The notes: generated from the letters alone by a model not told the origin. Positions 36,397-45,766 are shown, counted from the stretch's first letter. The stretch: DNA of 64,000 bases from Massiliimalia massiliensis (GCF_900155615.1 NZ_FUHT01000004.1:682001-746000), one strand, 5' to 3'. Numbers and translations: made by a program.

Positions 36397-36542
36397 AAGC
36401 ACCTCTCCGTTCCTAGTCCATCGCTTACATGTTTCATCAGAAAAATCAATAAAAAATTGATCCTGATTCCGAACTATATTATATCATATTTCATCATTAT
36501 ATGTAATCACACAAATTATACAAACTTCTGTCCTTTTTTCCG

Positions 36543-37718
36543 TTATTCGTTAATGGATAGTTGCATTTTCACGGCGATGTCCTCTTCGCAAAGATATTCC
36601 CTGGTAATCGACAAGACCCCGTCCTTCTCAATTTCCTGATCCTTAAAAGAGAGAATCCGGATGCTTTTCAGTTCCTCTTCCTCGTAGATATGAAAGGCGT
36701 TGGCGATAATTTCCCGTCCTTCTTCCCGGCTGTATTCTGTGTTGAGATTTTCATAATAATGGTGGTTTTCTGTAATGAAGGTGACAGGATATCTGTAGCC
36801 CAGAATGTCAAGCTCCTCTTTTTCTTCCTTTATATCGGACGGATGCGGCAGGGAAAAATCAATGTAGAGAGGAATGCGCACACCAAGAATTTCGATTGCC
36901 CGCCGGCTAGTGCCGCCATCGAGAAAACAGCGTTCACTTTGATTCAGATGAAAGCGGATGGTATGGGTTCGAACTGTCTGCGCAATCACCTTGGCATCCG
37001 CATGAACCTGCCTTACATTTCCCATCTCATCATCCAGAATACCACTGACAAGAAGATCTCCCTTTGAAACGGCCTGCTTTAATTCCACCATTTCCCTTCC
37101 GTTATAAACGTCCATGCTGACAACCTGCCCATCTCGTTTTGCAATCACATTGCAGGGATGACTTTCCCGAATATCCGGGGGAACCACCTTTTCGGAGACC
37201 TCGGCTTCTACTACAGTTCCCTTCCGATTTAATGCCATCCAGGAGATGTCTTCCACCTCCATCAGAATTTCCTGCTGTAATTTTCGGAAATCTAAGGTGG
37301 GAATATAGGCTCCTATTTTAATCCCATGATTTTCCATTACCTCTGATAAGTATTCCCGGTCTTTCCCTTCGTAATCATGAATATCAATAGCCCAGATAAA
37401 ATTTTGTGATAAAAGCAGGCAGATAATACCCAATGCCGTACCCAGAACCAATCCCTTCCTGTTAAAAAAGCGATGCAGATAAAACGGAACGCCGGCTTTT
37501 CTGATCATGTGAATCCTGGTTTGATTCTTATGGGCGATTCGCCAGAAGGCACGGTATTCACGGGCGGTAATACAGCCGTAAAGCTTTTGGTTTTTCTGCT
37601 TCAGGTTCCATAGCTTGATTCCCTCTGAAAGCGTTTCATTTAAGCAATCCTCGATTCCCTTTCCATACATTTGGAAATTGACGGTGCCCTTGCAATATCG
37701 CAGCATCCTGACATACAA
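36543..37718 (-). CDS. yqfD: Sporulation protein YqfD
   Basis: Membrane protein of about 391 residues required for efficient sporulation in Bacillus, role undefined. Cytosolic N-terminal domain, one hydrophobic segment (about 88-108, GLVLGTALGIICLLLSQNFIW), then a large external domain. TTG at 37718 has AAGGGG about 9 nt upstream; ATG at 37706 is the alternative. Follows yqfC by 14 nt; yqfC-yqfD-phoH order is conserved. Confidence 0.88.
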   Translation of the reverse strand: MYVRMLRYCKGTVNFQMYGKGIEDCLNETLSEGIKLWNLKQKNQKLYGCITAREYRAFWRIAHKNQTRIHMIRKAGVPFYLHRFFNRKGLVLGTALGIICLLLSQNFIWAIDIHDYEGKDREYLSEVMENHGIKIGAYIPTLDFRKLQQEILMEVEDISWMALNRKGTVVEAEVSEKVVPPDIRESHPCNVIAKRDGQVVSMDVYNGREMVELKQAVSKGDLLVSGILDDEMGNVRQVHADAKVIAQTVRTHTIRFHLNQSERCFLDGGTSRRAIEILGVRIPLYIDFSLPHPSDIKEEKEELDILGYRYPVTFITENHHYYENLNTEYSREEGREIIANAFHIYEEEELKSIRILSFKDQEIEKDGVLSITREYLCEEDIAVKMQLSINE

Positions 37719-37732
37719 ATTAATCTTCCCCT

Positions 37733-37987
37733 TTATGCGAAATATTCAATTTTATCGATCATGCCTGTGATGATAATATTTTCTGAATTCAGCGACTTTA
37801 ACGACAACCCGCTTCCGTAAAAACAAATTTCCTGTTTTTTTGTCTGGAACCGAATCATATTATCTGTATAAATCAGGATTTTTTTGCATCCCTCAATGAC
37901 AGCCTCCTGATTCCGGTAAAGGATCATTCGCGGACTGTGAATTGCAAATTCAGTATAGGGTTTGACGATTAGTTTTTTCTCTCTCAT
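37733..37987 (-). CDS. yqfC: YabP/YqfC-family sporulation protein
   Basis: An 84-residue beta-rich protein: MREKKLIVKPYTEFAIHSP and the repeated ENIIITGMIDKIEYF ending match YabP/YqfC. In Bacillus yqfC is under sigma-E in the mother cell. GAGGAG lies about 12 nt before the ATG. First gene of the minus-strand cluster; divergent from the YlbJ-like gene. Confidence 0.85.
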   Translation of the reverse strand: MREKKLIVKPYTEFAIHSPRMILYRNQEAVIEGCKKILIYTDNMIRFQTKKQEICFYGSGLSLKSLNSENIIITGMIDKIEYFA

Positions 37988-38096
37988 GATTATCCAGCTC
38001 CTCTTGTTTGCTACCCATCTTCTTTTATCTTATTTATATTATTTCTTTGAAACGCATATACATAAAGATAACTGGCACAGGAAGATGGGATGGTAT

Positions 38097-39188
38097 ATGA
38101 AAAAGGCTTTGCCGATGCTTTTATTCTGGATTACAACAATTTGTTTGGTAGGGTGTATTCTGTTATCACAGGATATTTCCGCCGGAATCTCTCAGGGAAT
38201 TCATATCTGTTTGAATTCCTTAATCCCATCTCTTTACTTTTTTATGATCCTTTCCAATATAATCATGAATACCTCTCTTTGCAGGGTTCTGGCAAGGCCG
38301 TTTCGCCTTTTTTCCCGCCGTGTGCTGAAATTAAACGACAAGCTTTTTGTTATATTCCTGCTTAGTCTTTTAGGAGGGTATCCGGTTGGGGCAAAATTAA
38401 TCGGAGACCAGCTAAAGGAACACAGGATCTCCGTAAAAACCGGCCAGCGGATGATGATGTTCTGTGTGAATTGCAGTCCGGCGTTTTTAATCTGCTACCT
38501 TTCCCTTTATTTATGGGATAGTATGGTGATTGGCGTAATCTTATATCTTTCGCAGGTGCTTGCCGCACTGTTGATGGCTGTGATTTCTGGCTTCCGGTAT
38601 CCCGTCCCAAAGCAGGTACCAGCCGCCCAAGGGTCTCAGCAGGATACGCTTTCTGCTGTTTTTGTTTCTTCGGTCAACCAGGCGACGCATACCATGGGCA
38701 TTATCTGCAGCTTTGTTGTGACGTTCTGCGCCGCTTTCCCTATCCTGGATCATTTTTTATCTGATGGGAAGCTATCGTTAGCTATAAAAGGATTACTGGA
38801 GGTTACGGCGGGCTGTCAGGGGCTTGCCTCTGTTTCGTTTTTATCGAGCGTATTGGGGGCGGCGCTGTTTACCTCCTTTGGCGGTGTTTGTGTGTTCCTG
38901 CAGATCACAGCTATTGTGATCAAAAGCGGAATTTCTATTTGGCGGTGGATTCTATTTAGAATTCTTTATACCGCCTTGAGCGTTTTATTTGCCTATTTTG
39001 GATTTCTGTTGGTTCGGCCAACCGCAGACTGCTTTGTCGGCAATGCGGCGCCCCTCCCAGCCAAATGGTTTACCACCTCGCCGGCCGCTTCATTTTGTAT
39101 GGTGCTTCTGGCGGGAATGCTGCTGTTTGTCTCTGTGCCATCGGGAAGGAAAAGAAAGGAAAAACATTCTGCTTGCGATTCCAGATGA
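38097..39188 (+). CDS. ylbJ: YlbJ-like sporulation integral membrane protein (nucleoside-recognition/Gate domain)
   Basis: A protein of about 363 residues with eight or more membrane segments; GGYPVGAKLIGD and the preceding SLIPSLYFFMILS match YlbJ, a Gate-domain membrane protein needed for spore maturation in Bacillus. Transported substrate, if any, is unknown. The start is uncertain: ATG at 38097 has AGGAAG 13 nt upstream; ATG at 38085 is only 2-3 nt from it. The gene is divergent from yqfC. Confidence 0.72.
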   Translation: MKKALPMLLFWITTICLVGCILLSQDISAGISQGIHICLNSLIPSLYFFMILSNIIMNTSLCRVLARPFRLFSRRVLKLNDKLFVIFLLSLLGGYPVGAKLIGDQLKEHRISVKTGQRMMMFCVNCSPAFLICYLSLYLWDSMVIGVILYLSQVLAALLMAVISGFRYPVPKQVPAAQGSQQDTLSAVFVSSVNQATHTMGIICSFVVTFCAAFPILDHFLSDGKLSLAIKGLLEVTAGCQGLASVSFLSSVLGAALFTSFGGVCVFLQITAIVIKSGISIWRWILFRILYTALSVLFAYFGFLLVRPTADCFVGNAAPLPAKWFTTSPAASFCMVLLAGMLLFVSVPSGRKRKEKHSACDSR

Positions 39189-39247
39189 ATTTTGCTACAA
39201 TAAAAGAAAACCAATCCAAGCATAAGGAAAGTACAGGTCGGTTAATC

Positions 39248-39454
39248 ATGAAGTTATTTGGAAATAAAATTGATCCCTGTTGCAGCTATTGTGAACACAG
39301 CAGGCCTCTGGATGACCAGATGGTATTCTGTCCCAAAAAGGGGATTGTCGCTTTATACTATTCCTGCAGACAATATCAGTATGCGCCTTTGAAACGGGTG
39401 CCGAGACGAAACCAAATCATCCCAAAATATAAGCAGGAAGATTTTGAACTTTAG
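39248..39454 (+). CDS. Small Cys-rich protein, possible zinc binder
   Basis: A 68-residue protein with Cys11, Cys12, Cys15, Cys28 and Cys40 (CCSYCEHS, FCPKKG, YYSCRQY), which would suit a single zinc site, followed by a basic tail. I have no named family for it. The RBS is weak (AAGGAAAG, about 15 nt upstream). It lies between two sporulation-type genes on the same strand. Confidence 0.6.
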   Translation: MKLFGNKIDPCCSYCEHSRPLDDQMVFCPKKGIVALYYSCRQYQYAPLKRVPRRNQIIPKYKQEDFEL

Positions 39455-39510
39455 CATATATTCTTTTGTCTTCTCATATAGATAGATTATCAATATGGGA
39501 GGGATAAAAA

Positions 39511-40059
39511 ATGAATTCAAGAAATATAAGAAACGTTGGAGCTCAGCCGGCTCCAGTGGAAAAAATTGCTGTAACTGCCGCTTCGCCTTATCCCGAGGTG
39601 AATATTACCATGAAAAATCCGCAGTTATTAATTCCGTTGTCATTAGATCTGGCTTCTGCCGGCGGCGAACTGACTGCGATTTACCAATATGTCTACCAAA
39701 GCATCATGATTAAGGAGAGCCATCCTCTCATTTCTGAGACGCTGATGAGGATTGCGATTGTAGAAATGCATCATCTCAACCTGATGGGACAGATGATGAA
39801 GGGATTGGGCGGTTCTCCGCGCGCTGTCTCCAACTTTGCGGGCAGAAGCACCCCTTGGAACGGCACAATGCCTTCTTACACAAAGGATATTAAGCGGATG
39901 CTCCAGGTGGATTTAAAGGGCGAACAGGATACCTATCATCGTTACCTGCTCCAGTCCCACCGCATATCCGATCCGAATATTTCTGCTGTCATACATAGAA
40001 TTGCGGAGGACGAGGAAGTTCATATCGCTATCTTTGAAAAATTTATTGCAGAATTATAA
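39511..40059 (+). CDS. Ferritin-like di-metal protein
   Basis: A 182-residue four-helix-bundle protein with the two half-sites of a ferritin-like centre: Glu53, Glu85-x-x-His88 (IVEMHHL), Glu138 and Glu168-x-x-His171 (EDEEVH). Similar proteins are annotated as ferritin-like or bacterioferritin-like; iron storage, peroxide removal or a coat role are all possible. The first 35 residues are not part of the bundle. GGGAGG precedes the ATG. A perfect terminator follows. Confidence 0.8.
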   Translation: MNSRNIRNVGAQPAPVEKIAVTAASPYPEVNITMKNPQLLIPLSLDLASAGGELTAIYQYVYQSIMIKESHPLISETLMRIAIVEMHHLNLMGQMMKGLGGSPRAVSNFAGRSTPWNGTMPSYTKDIKRMLQVDLKGEQDTYHRYLLQSHRISDPNISAVIHRIAEDEEVHIAIFEKFIAEL

Positions 40060-40060
40060 G

Positions 40061-40095
40061 AAATAAACCGCCGGAGTGATTCCGGCGGTTTATTT
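40061..40095. terminator. Terminator of ferritin-like gene
   Basis: Perfect 15-bp stem AAATAAACCGCCGGA with its complement, loop GTGAT. Confidence 0.92.
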
Positions 40096-40096
40096 C

Positions 40097-40125
40097 TTGC
40101 TTTTCTTTCCTGTTCGGGATATAAT
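40097..40125 (+). promoter_or_regulatory. Promoter of mscS-like gene
   Basis: TTGCTT, 17-bp spacer, TATAAT, 30 nt before the start codon. Confidence 0.7.
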
Positions 40126-40155
40126 ATTTTTAATATCCGTCTAGGAGGAATTTGT

Positions 40156-40953
40156 ATGTCGTTTGAGAAATTTTGGGAATCCTACGGTTCGGTTGCGCTG
40201 CAGCTTGTCCTGACGCTGCTGATCGGGCTGATTGTAATAAAAATTGTCGTCAATCTGATGAAACGTGCACTGGGGAGAAGCAAGATCAATGTGACCGCCC
40301 ACAGGTTTATCCTTTCTATCCTGAAATTTGTTCTTTTGTTTTTATTGATTTTAGCTTTGCTGGAGACCGTCGGGATCAAAACGTCCAGCGTGTTGGCTGC
40401 GCTTGGCGTGGTAGGCCTTGCAGTCAGCCTTGCGGTGCAGAACAGCCTGTCCAATGTGATGAGCGGGTTTATCCTTTTGCTGACAAGACCGTTTGAGGTA
40501 AACGACTATATTCAGATTAACGGTGTAGAAGGTTCTGTGGAAAACATCAGTATCGTCAATACCAAGCTCCATACCATTGACAACAAAGCGATCTATATCC
40601 CGAACAGCCAGATCACTGACAGCATCATCGTGAATTTTACCCGCGAGGATCAGCGCAGGCTGGATCTCACCTTTTCGATCAGCTATGAGAATGATTTTAG
40701 GGAAGCAAAAGAAATATTAACCGATATTGTATCAAATCATCCGCTGGCTTTAAAGGATCCCGAGCCGGTGATCCGTCTGGCGGAGCATGGCAGCAGCGCA
40801 CTCAAGCTGGCTGTCCGCGTCTGGGTAAAAAGCGATGAGTATTGGAATTTGAATTACGACCTCCTGGAGATGGTAAAAATCAAGTTTGATGAAGCTGGAA
40901 TAGAGATTCCGTATGAGCATCTAGACGTTATTGTCCATGAGCAGAAGGAATAA
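40156..40953 (+). CDS. Small-conductance mechanosensitive channel, MscS family
   Basis: A 265-residue channel that releases solutes on osmotic downshock. Three membrane segments (about 12-32, 55-72, 78-105); the pore helix is the Gly/Ala-rich GVVGLAVSLAVQNSLSN, followed by the beta domain FEVNDYIQINGVEGSVENISI and a C-terminal alpha-beta domain. TAGGAGG is about 7-9 nt before the ATG. Confidence 0.95.
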   Translation: MSFEKFWESYGSVALQLVLTLLIGLIVIKIVVNLMKRALGRSKINVTAHRFILSILKFVLLFLLILALLETVGIKTSSVLAALGVVGLAVSLAVQNSLSNVMSGFILLLTRPFEVNDYIQINGVEGSVENISIVNTKLHTIDNKAIYIPNSQITDSIIVNFTREDQRRLDLTFSISYENDFREAKEILTDIVSNHPLALKDPEPVIRLAEHGSSALKLAVRVWVKSDEYWNLNYDLLEMVKIKFDEAGIEIPYEHLDVIVHEQKE

Positions 40954-40988
40954 AAGAAGCAGGAACTCGAATCTGAAGGGAGAAATGT

Positions 40989-41741
40989 ATGGATTTTAGA
41001 AAAACGTTTGATGCGATTCCAGAACAGTTTGATAAATGGAGACCACGATATTGTGATGAGCTTTTTGAAGATATCATCCAAAATGCAAAAATTGATCCCA
41101 AGAAAACGGTACTTGAAATTGGCCCTGGGACCGGACAGGCTACAGAACCGTTTTTGAAAACCGGATGTCATTATCTGGCCATAGAATTGGGAGAAAATTT
41201 TGTTGCATTTACAAAGAATAAATTCCGTTCTTATCAAAATTTCCGGATAATCAACGATGACTTTGAAACCTACGATTTTGGAAATCAAAAATTTGATTTA
41301 ATCTTTTCTGCCGCCACTATTCAGTGGATCCCTGAACATATTGCCTTTCCGAAAATATATAGCCTATTGAAAAGCGGAGGGATGTTAGCGATGTTCATGA
41401 CCCTTACCGATGAAAAAACAGCAAATGATATGTTATATGGAGAGATACAGAAAGTTTATGATGAATATTTTCATGTTGAAACTAGATATAACTGTAAGTT
41501 AAACTATGAAAATGCCTTAAATTACGGATTTATTGATCTTTCTTTTCGTCAATGGAAGCAAAGAAGGATATATAATGCAGATGAGTATATCAACTATTTA
41601 GGTACGCACGTTGAACATATCACATTAAAGGCGCCATATAAATCAAATTTTTATCATGGAATCAGGAAAGCTGTTATGAATGCCGGTAACAAAGTTATAT
41701 TAAACGATACAATTGCACTTTATGTTGTAAGGAAGCCTTAA
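40989..41741 (+). CDS. Class I SAM-dependent methyltransferase
   Basis: A 250-residue Rossmann methyltransferase with motif I VLEIGPGTGQATEPFL (about 38-53), acidic residue in LAIELGENF and motif IV region FDLIFSAATIQWIP. This resembles small-molecule methyltransferases; the substrate is unknown. GAAGGGAGA precedes the ATG. The gene is richer in AT than its neighbours (many AAA, ATA codons), which could mark later acquisition. Confidence 0.85.
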   Translation: MDFRKTFDAIPEQFDKWRPRYCDELFEDIIQNAKIDPKKTVLEIGPGTGQATEPFLKTGCHYLAIELGENFVAFTKNKFRSYQNFRIINDDFETYDFGNQKFDLIFSAATIQWIPEHIAFPKIYSLLKSGGMLAMFMTLTDEKTANDMLYGEIQKVYDEYFHVETRYNCKLNYENALNYGFIDLSFRQWKQRRIYNADEYINYLGTHVEHITLKAPYKSNFYHGIRKAVMNAGNKVILNDTIALYVVRKP

Positions 41742-41749
41742 TAATTAGA

Positions 41750-41792
41750 AACAAAGAAGCAAGCGGAAATTATTTCGGCTTGCTTCTTTGTT
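41750..41792. terminator. Bidirectional terminator
   Basis: Perfect 15-bp stem AACAAAGAAGCAAGC with its complement, 13-nt loop, between convergent methyltransferase and beta-glucosidase genes. Confidence 0.92.
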
Positions 41793-41809
41793 ATGATTTT
41801 GAAAAGGAC

Positions 41810-44065
41810 TTATCTCCCATTTGCCTCGGAAACAATTTTCGCAATTGTTTCTTCGCTCATCAAATCCGGGAAGATGGTTGCCATACTGGCAAGCGGCATT
41901 TCTTGAACCATTGCCTGCATCATCTGCGGCGACAATGCTCCCCCATCGCCCTGATTCATATTGTCGAGCGCGGCGTTTAGTACCTTAGTCAGCGTTTCAG
42001 TCGATCTACCGAGATCCTGCAGCTCCTTAACGACGCTGAACCGGTCTGCGGTAAAGGAGGGCTTGGTATCCGGAATGACATGAACCTGCCCTTCTAGCCG
42101 AATATCGCGGGAAGAAGCACCGATTAAAATCTGGTAGTCCCCTTCCTCCACAAACCAATCCTTATCATCGACGTTATAGTAAGCAAAGCTGCGTTTATCT
42201 AAGATGAAGGAAATTTCCTTACTCTCTCCCGGATTTAACGCTATTTTTTCGAAGCCCTTGAGTTCCTTTTCAGCGCGAAGGACTTCCTCCTGTTCCTTTC
42301 CGACATAGAGCTGAACGACCTCTTTTCCGGCGGTTGCCCCAACATTTTTTACAGTTGCCTTGACGGTCAGCTTGTCAGAATCGTGCATGGAGCTTTTATC
42401 CAGCTTCAGGCCGGAATATTCAAAATCAGTGTAGGAAAGCCCATATCCGAACGGGAACAGAACGTCCATCTTCTTTTTGTCATAATAGCGGTACCCGACA
42501 AAAATTCCTTCCCGGTATTCCACTTTATACTGATGACAGGGGAAGTTCAGATAAGCAGGGGTATCCTCAAGACGTTTGGCAAAGGTTTCCGCCAGTCTGC
42601 CGCTTGGGTTAACCTTTCCGGTCACAACGTCTGCAACCGCCCCGCCGGAATTCTGTCCGCCTAAATGTGCCTCCAGCACTGCTTTGACATCATCCAGCCA
42701 CGGCATAACAATGGCGGAACCGTTGGATAATACGACGGCGACATTAGGATTTACTTTCGCAATCTCCTTGATCAGCGCGATCTGGTTCGGCGGCATATTC
42801 AGATGAGTCCTGTCATATCCCTCTGATTCATAGCTGTCCGGAAGCCCAGCCATAATAATCACTTTATCCTGTCCGGCAGCCAGCTGTTTCGCTTCGTCAA
42901 ACAGCACGGTTTCTATTTCATCAGAATCAATGGAAAAGCCCTTTGCATACTGAAAATCAGCGCCCAGTTCCTTCAGGCCGTCCAGAAGGGTTGTGCAGTG
43001 AATCGGATTAATATGAGAACTCCCGCCGCCCTGGTAGCGGGGTTTTTCCGCAAATTCCCCGATTACTGCGATGGAGTCGCCCTTTTTCACCGGCAGCATA
43101 CAGCCATCGTTTTTGAGCAGGATCATGCACTCGCCGGCAACCTTTCTGGCAAGCTGATTATGCCCTTCCTTGTCAAATTCGGCATTTTCCTTGTTGTTTT
43201 CCACTGCCCATTCTACAAGGCGGAGCGTCCGCTCTACAGCTTTGTCCAGAGCTTCCTCCTTGATTCGCCCGCTTATCACAGCATCATACGCTTCGTTGTT
43301 GAAAACGGTCTTTGTACCCGGCATCTCCATATCCAGACCCGCCGCGGCGCAGTCTCCCCGGTTCTTAATCGCGCCCCAGTCGGTCATGACCTGTCCTTCA
43401 AAACCCCATTCCTCTTTTAACAGGTCTGTTAAAAGCTCTTTATTGCAGGCTAGGAAAGTCCCGTTTAACTGATTGTAGGAACACATAACTGTCCAGGGCT
43501 TGGCTTCCTTGACAGCAGTTTCAAAGGCAGCAAGATAAATCTCCCGCAGGGTGCGTTCATCAACGATGGTATCGGTACGCATCCGCATTGCTTCCTGATT
43601 ATTCGCGCAGAAGTGTTTAATGGAAGTTCCAACTCCCTGGGACTGTACGCCCAAAATATGATGCTTTGCCATCTGGGTTGCAAGATAAGGGTCTTCGGAG
43701 AAATATTCAAAGTTTCTGCCGCAGAGAGGAGAACGTTTGATATTGCAGGCAGGCCCCAGGATGACCGATACATTTTCTGCCTGGCACTCTTCTCCAAGTG
43801 CTGTCCCGACTTCCTGTATCAGTTCCTTATCCCAGGACGAAGCCAGTGCAGAGCCGGACGGAAAACAAGTTGCCGGAACGCTTTCATTCAGTCCCAGGTG
43901 GTCTGCCGCTTCCGCCTGCTTTCTCAGGCCATGAGGGCCGTCAGACACCATAATGGAAGGGATTCCAAGCCGTTCTAGCGGCTGCGTGTGCCAGAAGTCA
44001 TAGCCGGAAAGCATTTCACACTTTTCCTGCAATGTCATCTCGGAAATGAGTTTTTTAATATCCAT
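41810..44065 (-). CDS. Beta-glucosidase, glycoside hydrolase family 3
   Basis: A 751-residue cytosolic enzyme (no signal peptide) releasing glucose or related sugars from beta-glucosides. N-terminal barrel with the nucleophile Asp229 in GQVMTDWGAI, middle alpha/beta sandwich and fibronectin-III-like domain (about 560-650), then a short helical extension of about 80 residues after the usual end. ATG at 44065 has AAGGAG 8 nt upstream; a GTG at 44074 overlaps that RBS. It has its own promoter with a leader hairpin. Confidence 0.95.
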   Translation of the reverse strand: MDIKKLISEMTLQEKCEMLSGYDFWHTQPLERLGIPSIMVSDGPHGLRKQAEAADHLGLNESVPATCFPSGSALASSWDKELIQEVGTALGEECQAENVSVILGPACNIKRSPLCGRNFEYFSEDPYLATQMAKHHILGVQSQGVGTSIKHFCANNQEAMRMRTDTIVDERTLREIYLAAFETAVKEAKPWTVMCSYNQLNGTFLACNKELLTDLLKEEWGFEGQVMTDWGAIKNRGDCAAAGLDMEMPGTKTVFNNEAYDAVISGRIKEEALDKAVERTLRLVEWAVENNKENAEFDKEGHNQLARKVAGECMILLKNDGCMLPVKKGDSIAVIGEFAEKPRYQGGGSSHINPIHCTTLLDGLKELGADFQYAKGFSIDSDEIETVLFDEAKQLAAGQDKVIIMAGLPDSYESEGYDRTHLNMPPNQIALIKEIAKVNPNVAVVLSNGSAIVMPWLDDVKAVLEAHLGGQNSGGAVADVVTGKVNPSGRLAETFAKRLEDTPAYLNFPCHQYKVEYREGIFVGYRYYDKKKMDVLFPFGYGLSYTDFEYSGLKLDKSSMHDSDKLTVKATVKNVGATAGKEVVQLYVGKEQEEVLRAEKELKGFEKIALNPGESKEISFILDKRSFAYYNVDDKDWFVEEGDYQILIGASSRDIRLEGQVHVIPDTKPSFTADRFSVVKELQDLGRSTETLTKVLNAALDNMNQGDGGALSPQMMQAMVQEMPLASMATIFPDLMSEETIAKIVSEANGR

Positions 44066-44157
44066 GCTGTTCACTCCTTATCAATGATTTAAGATATGAT
44101 ACTGCTGCTTTTTACAAAAATTTCCGGGACAGACGTCCCAACGGTTCGTTTAACATT

Positions 44158-44186
44158 ATTATATCATACCGCCCGTTTTTTTCCAA
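44158..44186 (-). promoter_or_regulatory. Promoter of beta-glucosidase
   Basis: Minus strand TTGGAA, 17-bp spacer, TATAAT. The roughly 85-nt leader holds a GGGAC/GTCCC hairpin at 44126-44139; no cre-like site was found. Confidence 0.72.
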
Positions 44187-44223
44187 TGCAGAATGATTGC
44201 CAAAATAACAGGACTTTTTTCGG

Positions 44224-45609
44224 CTATCCTTGACAGGACAGCAGATCCGCCACATAAAGCCCGTTTGCCGCCGCCTGGGATAACGAACGGGTAAACCCAG
44301 CGCCGTCCCCGATAGCATAAATATTTTCGTAGGATTTCAGCCGGAATTCCTCGCATTCCGGCCGGGCGGAATAGTACTTGCATTCAATCCCATACAGCAG
44401 GGTATCATAATTTGCAGTTCCCGGCGCAATTTTATCTAAGGCGTGTAAGGTTTCGATGATATTATCTAACTGCCGTTTTGGGAGACAAAGACTCAAATCT
44501 CCCGCTACCGCGTTCAGAGTCGGGCGGGTTGTGGACTGCTTCATCCGTTTTTCATCTGTTCTCCTGCCCGCTTCCAGGTCGCCCAGGCGCTGTACCAGGA
44601 CGCTGCCGCCGCTGATCAGGTTGGCAAGGCTTGCGACATGGCGTGCGTATTCAATCGGTTCTTTAAACGGTTCGGTAAAGCGGATGGTAGAGAGCAGAGC
44701 AAAGTTTGAGTTTTCGGTTTTTCTGGAAAGGTCACGGTAGGAATGGCCGTTAACAGTCAGGACGCCGTCAGTATTCTCTGTGACGACATTTCCGCGTTCA
44801 TTAAAACAAAACATTCTGGTTGTGTCTCCATACTGCTTAGAACGGTACCAGATTTTCGGCTCATAGATTTTTTTGGAGAAGTCCTCCCAGATATAGGAGG
44901 GCAGTTCGACCCGCACGCCGATATCGACCTGGTTGTTTTGGAGCGGGATATTGTGTCCGAGGCACCATTTGGAAAAAAAGCGGCTTCCTGCACGGCCGAC
45001 TGCAAAGACGATCTGCCCTGCTTCAAACACAGCCGTCTCCCCTTTTTGTATTACAGAAATTTCCTTGGTTTCGGGATCAACATCTACTACCTCAGTATCG
45101 GTGAGGATCTCTACCTTCCCTTCCATGGATTCGATCAGCTTGCGCATGGTATCAAAGTTTGCGTCTGTTCCCAAATGCTTTAGCTGAGCCTGGCTCATAT
45201 GCAGGTCGTTTTGCAGGCATAGCTTTTTCAGCTCATTGTTAGGCATGAAACGTTCGGTGGTTGCGCCGAAGGAAACCAGGATTTTATCAGCCTGTTCAAT
45301 ATAGTCAATTACCGTCTCCGGGGGCAGAAATTCTGTCAGCCATCCTCCGTATTCGGTTGAAATGACATACTTTCCGTCTGAAAAAGCGCCGGCACCCGCC
45401 ATTCCTTCCATAATAGCGCAGGATGGGCATTTTACACATTTCTCCGATTTTTTTGTGACAATCGGACAAATCCGCTTGGTAATCGTGTGTCCCTTTTCCA
45501 AGATGCAGATTTGTAAATCCGGTCTTTTTTCGCTGAGGCGGTAGGCGGCCATAATTCCGCCGATCCCTCCTCCAATAATGGCTACATCCCAGTGCTTTGC
45601 TTGAATCAT
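44224..45609 (-). CDS. FAD-dependent oxidoreductase (COG2509 type)
   Basis: A 461-residue flavoprotein with FAD-binding GGGIGG (13-18) and a C-terminal GDGAGFTRSLSQAAANG block. After the first strand it carries Cys48, Cys58, Cys61 and Cys64 (CVKCPSC), then GAGAFSDGK, a pattern of uncharacterised FAD-dependent dehydrogenases; the cysteines could bind a metal or Fe-S cluster. Substrate unknown. ATG at 45609 has AGGAGAG 7-8 nt upstream. Monocistronic with a strong promoter. Confidence 0.85.
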   Translation of the reverse strand: MIQAKHWDVAIIGGGIGGIMAAYRLSEKRPDLQICILEKGHTITKRICPIVTKKSEKCVKCPSCAIMEGMAGAGAFSDGKYVISTEYGGWLTEFLPPETVIDYIEQADKILVSFGATTERFMPNNELKKLCLQNDLHMSQAQLKHLGTDANFDTMRKLIESMEGKVEILTDTEVVDVDPETKEISVIQKGETAVFEAGQIVFAVGRAGSRFFSKWCLGHNIPLQNNQVDIGVRVELPSYIWEDFSKKIYEPKIWYRSKQYGDTTRMFCFNERGNVVTENTDGVLTVNGHSYRDLSRKTENSNFALLSTIRFTEPFKEPIEYARHVASLANLISGGSVLVQRLGDLEAGRRTDEKRMKQSTTRPTLNAVAGDLSLCLPKRQLDNIIETLHALDKIAPGTANYDTLLYGIECKYYSARPECEEFRLKSYENIYAIGDGAGFTRSLSQAAANGLYVADLLSCQG

Positions 45610-45698
45610 AGTTCTCTCTCCTATCTTTTTGGTTGGCATTATTGCCTATATTTTTCCACATAATTTTATTTTCAGTTATCTTTTGCACAATTTATTCT

Positions 45699-45716
45699 TA
45701 GACACACAAACGTCTA
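45699..45716. promoter_or_regulatory. Possible operator of the FAD oxidoreductase gene
   Basis: Inverted repeat TAGAC, 8 nt, GTCTA, lying just downstream of the -10 at the expected transcription start. Arms are short, so this is tentative. Confidence 0.35.
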
Positions 45717-45717
45717 T

Positions 45718-45745
45718 ATTATAGCATCGATTTTATTTTTGTCAA
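45718..45745 (-). promoter_or_regulatory. Strong promoter of the FAD oxidoreductase gene
   Basis: Minus strand TTGACA, 16-bp spacer, extended -10 TGCTATAAT. Confidence 0.85.
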
Positions 45746-45766
45746 GACTTATTTTTTAAAATTATA

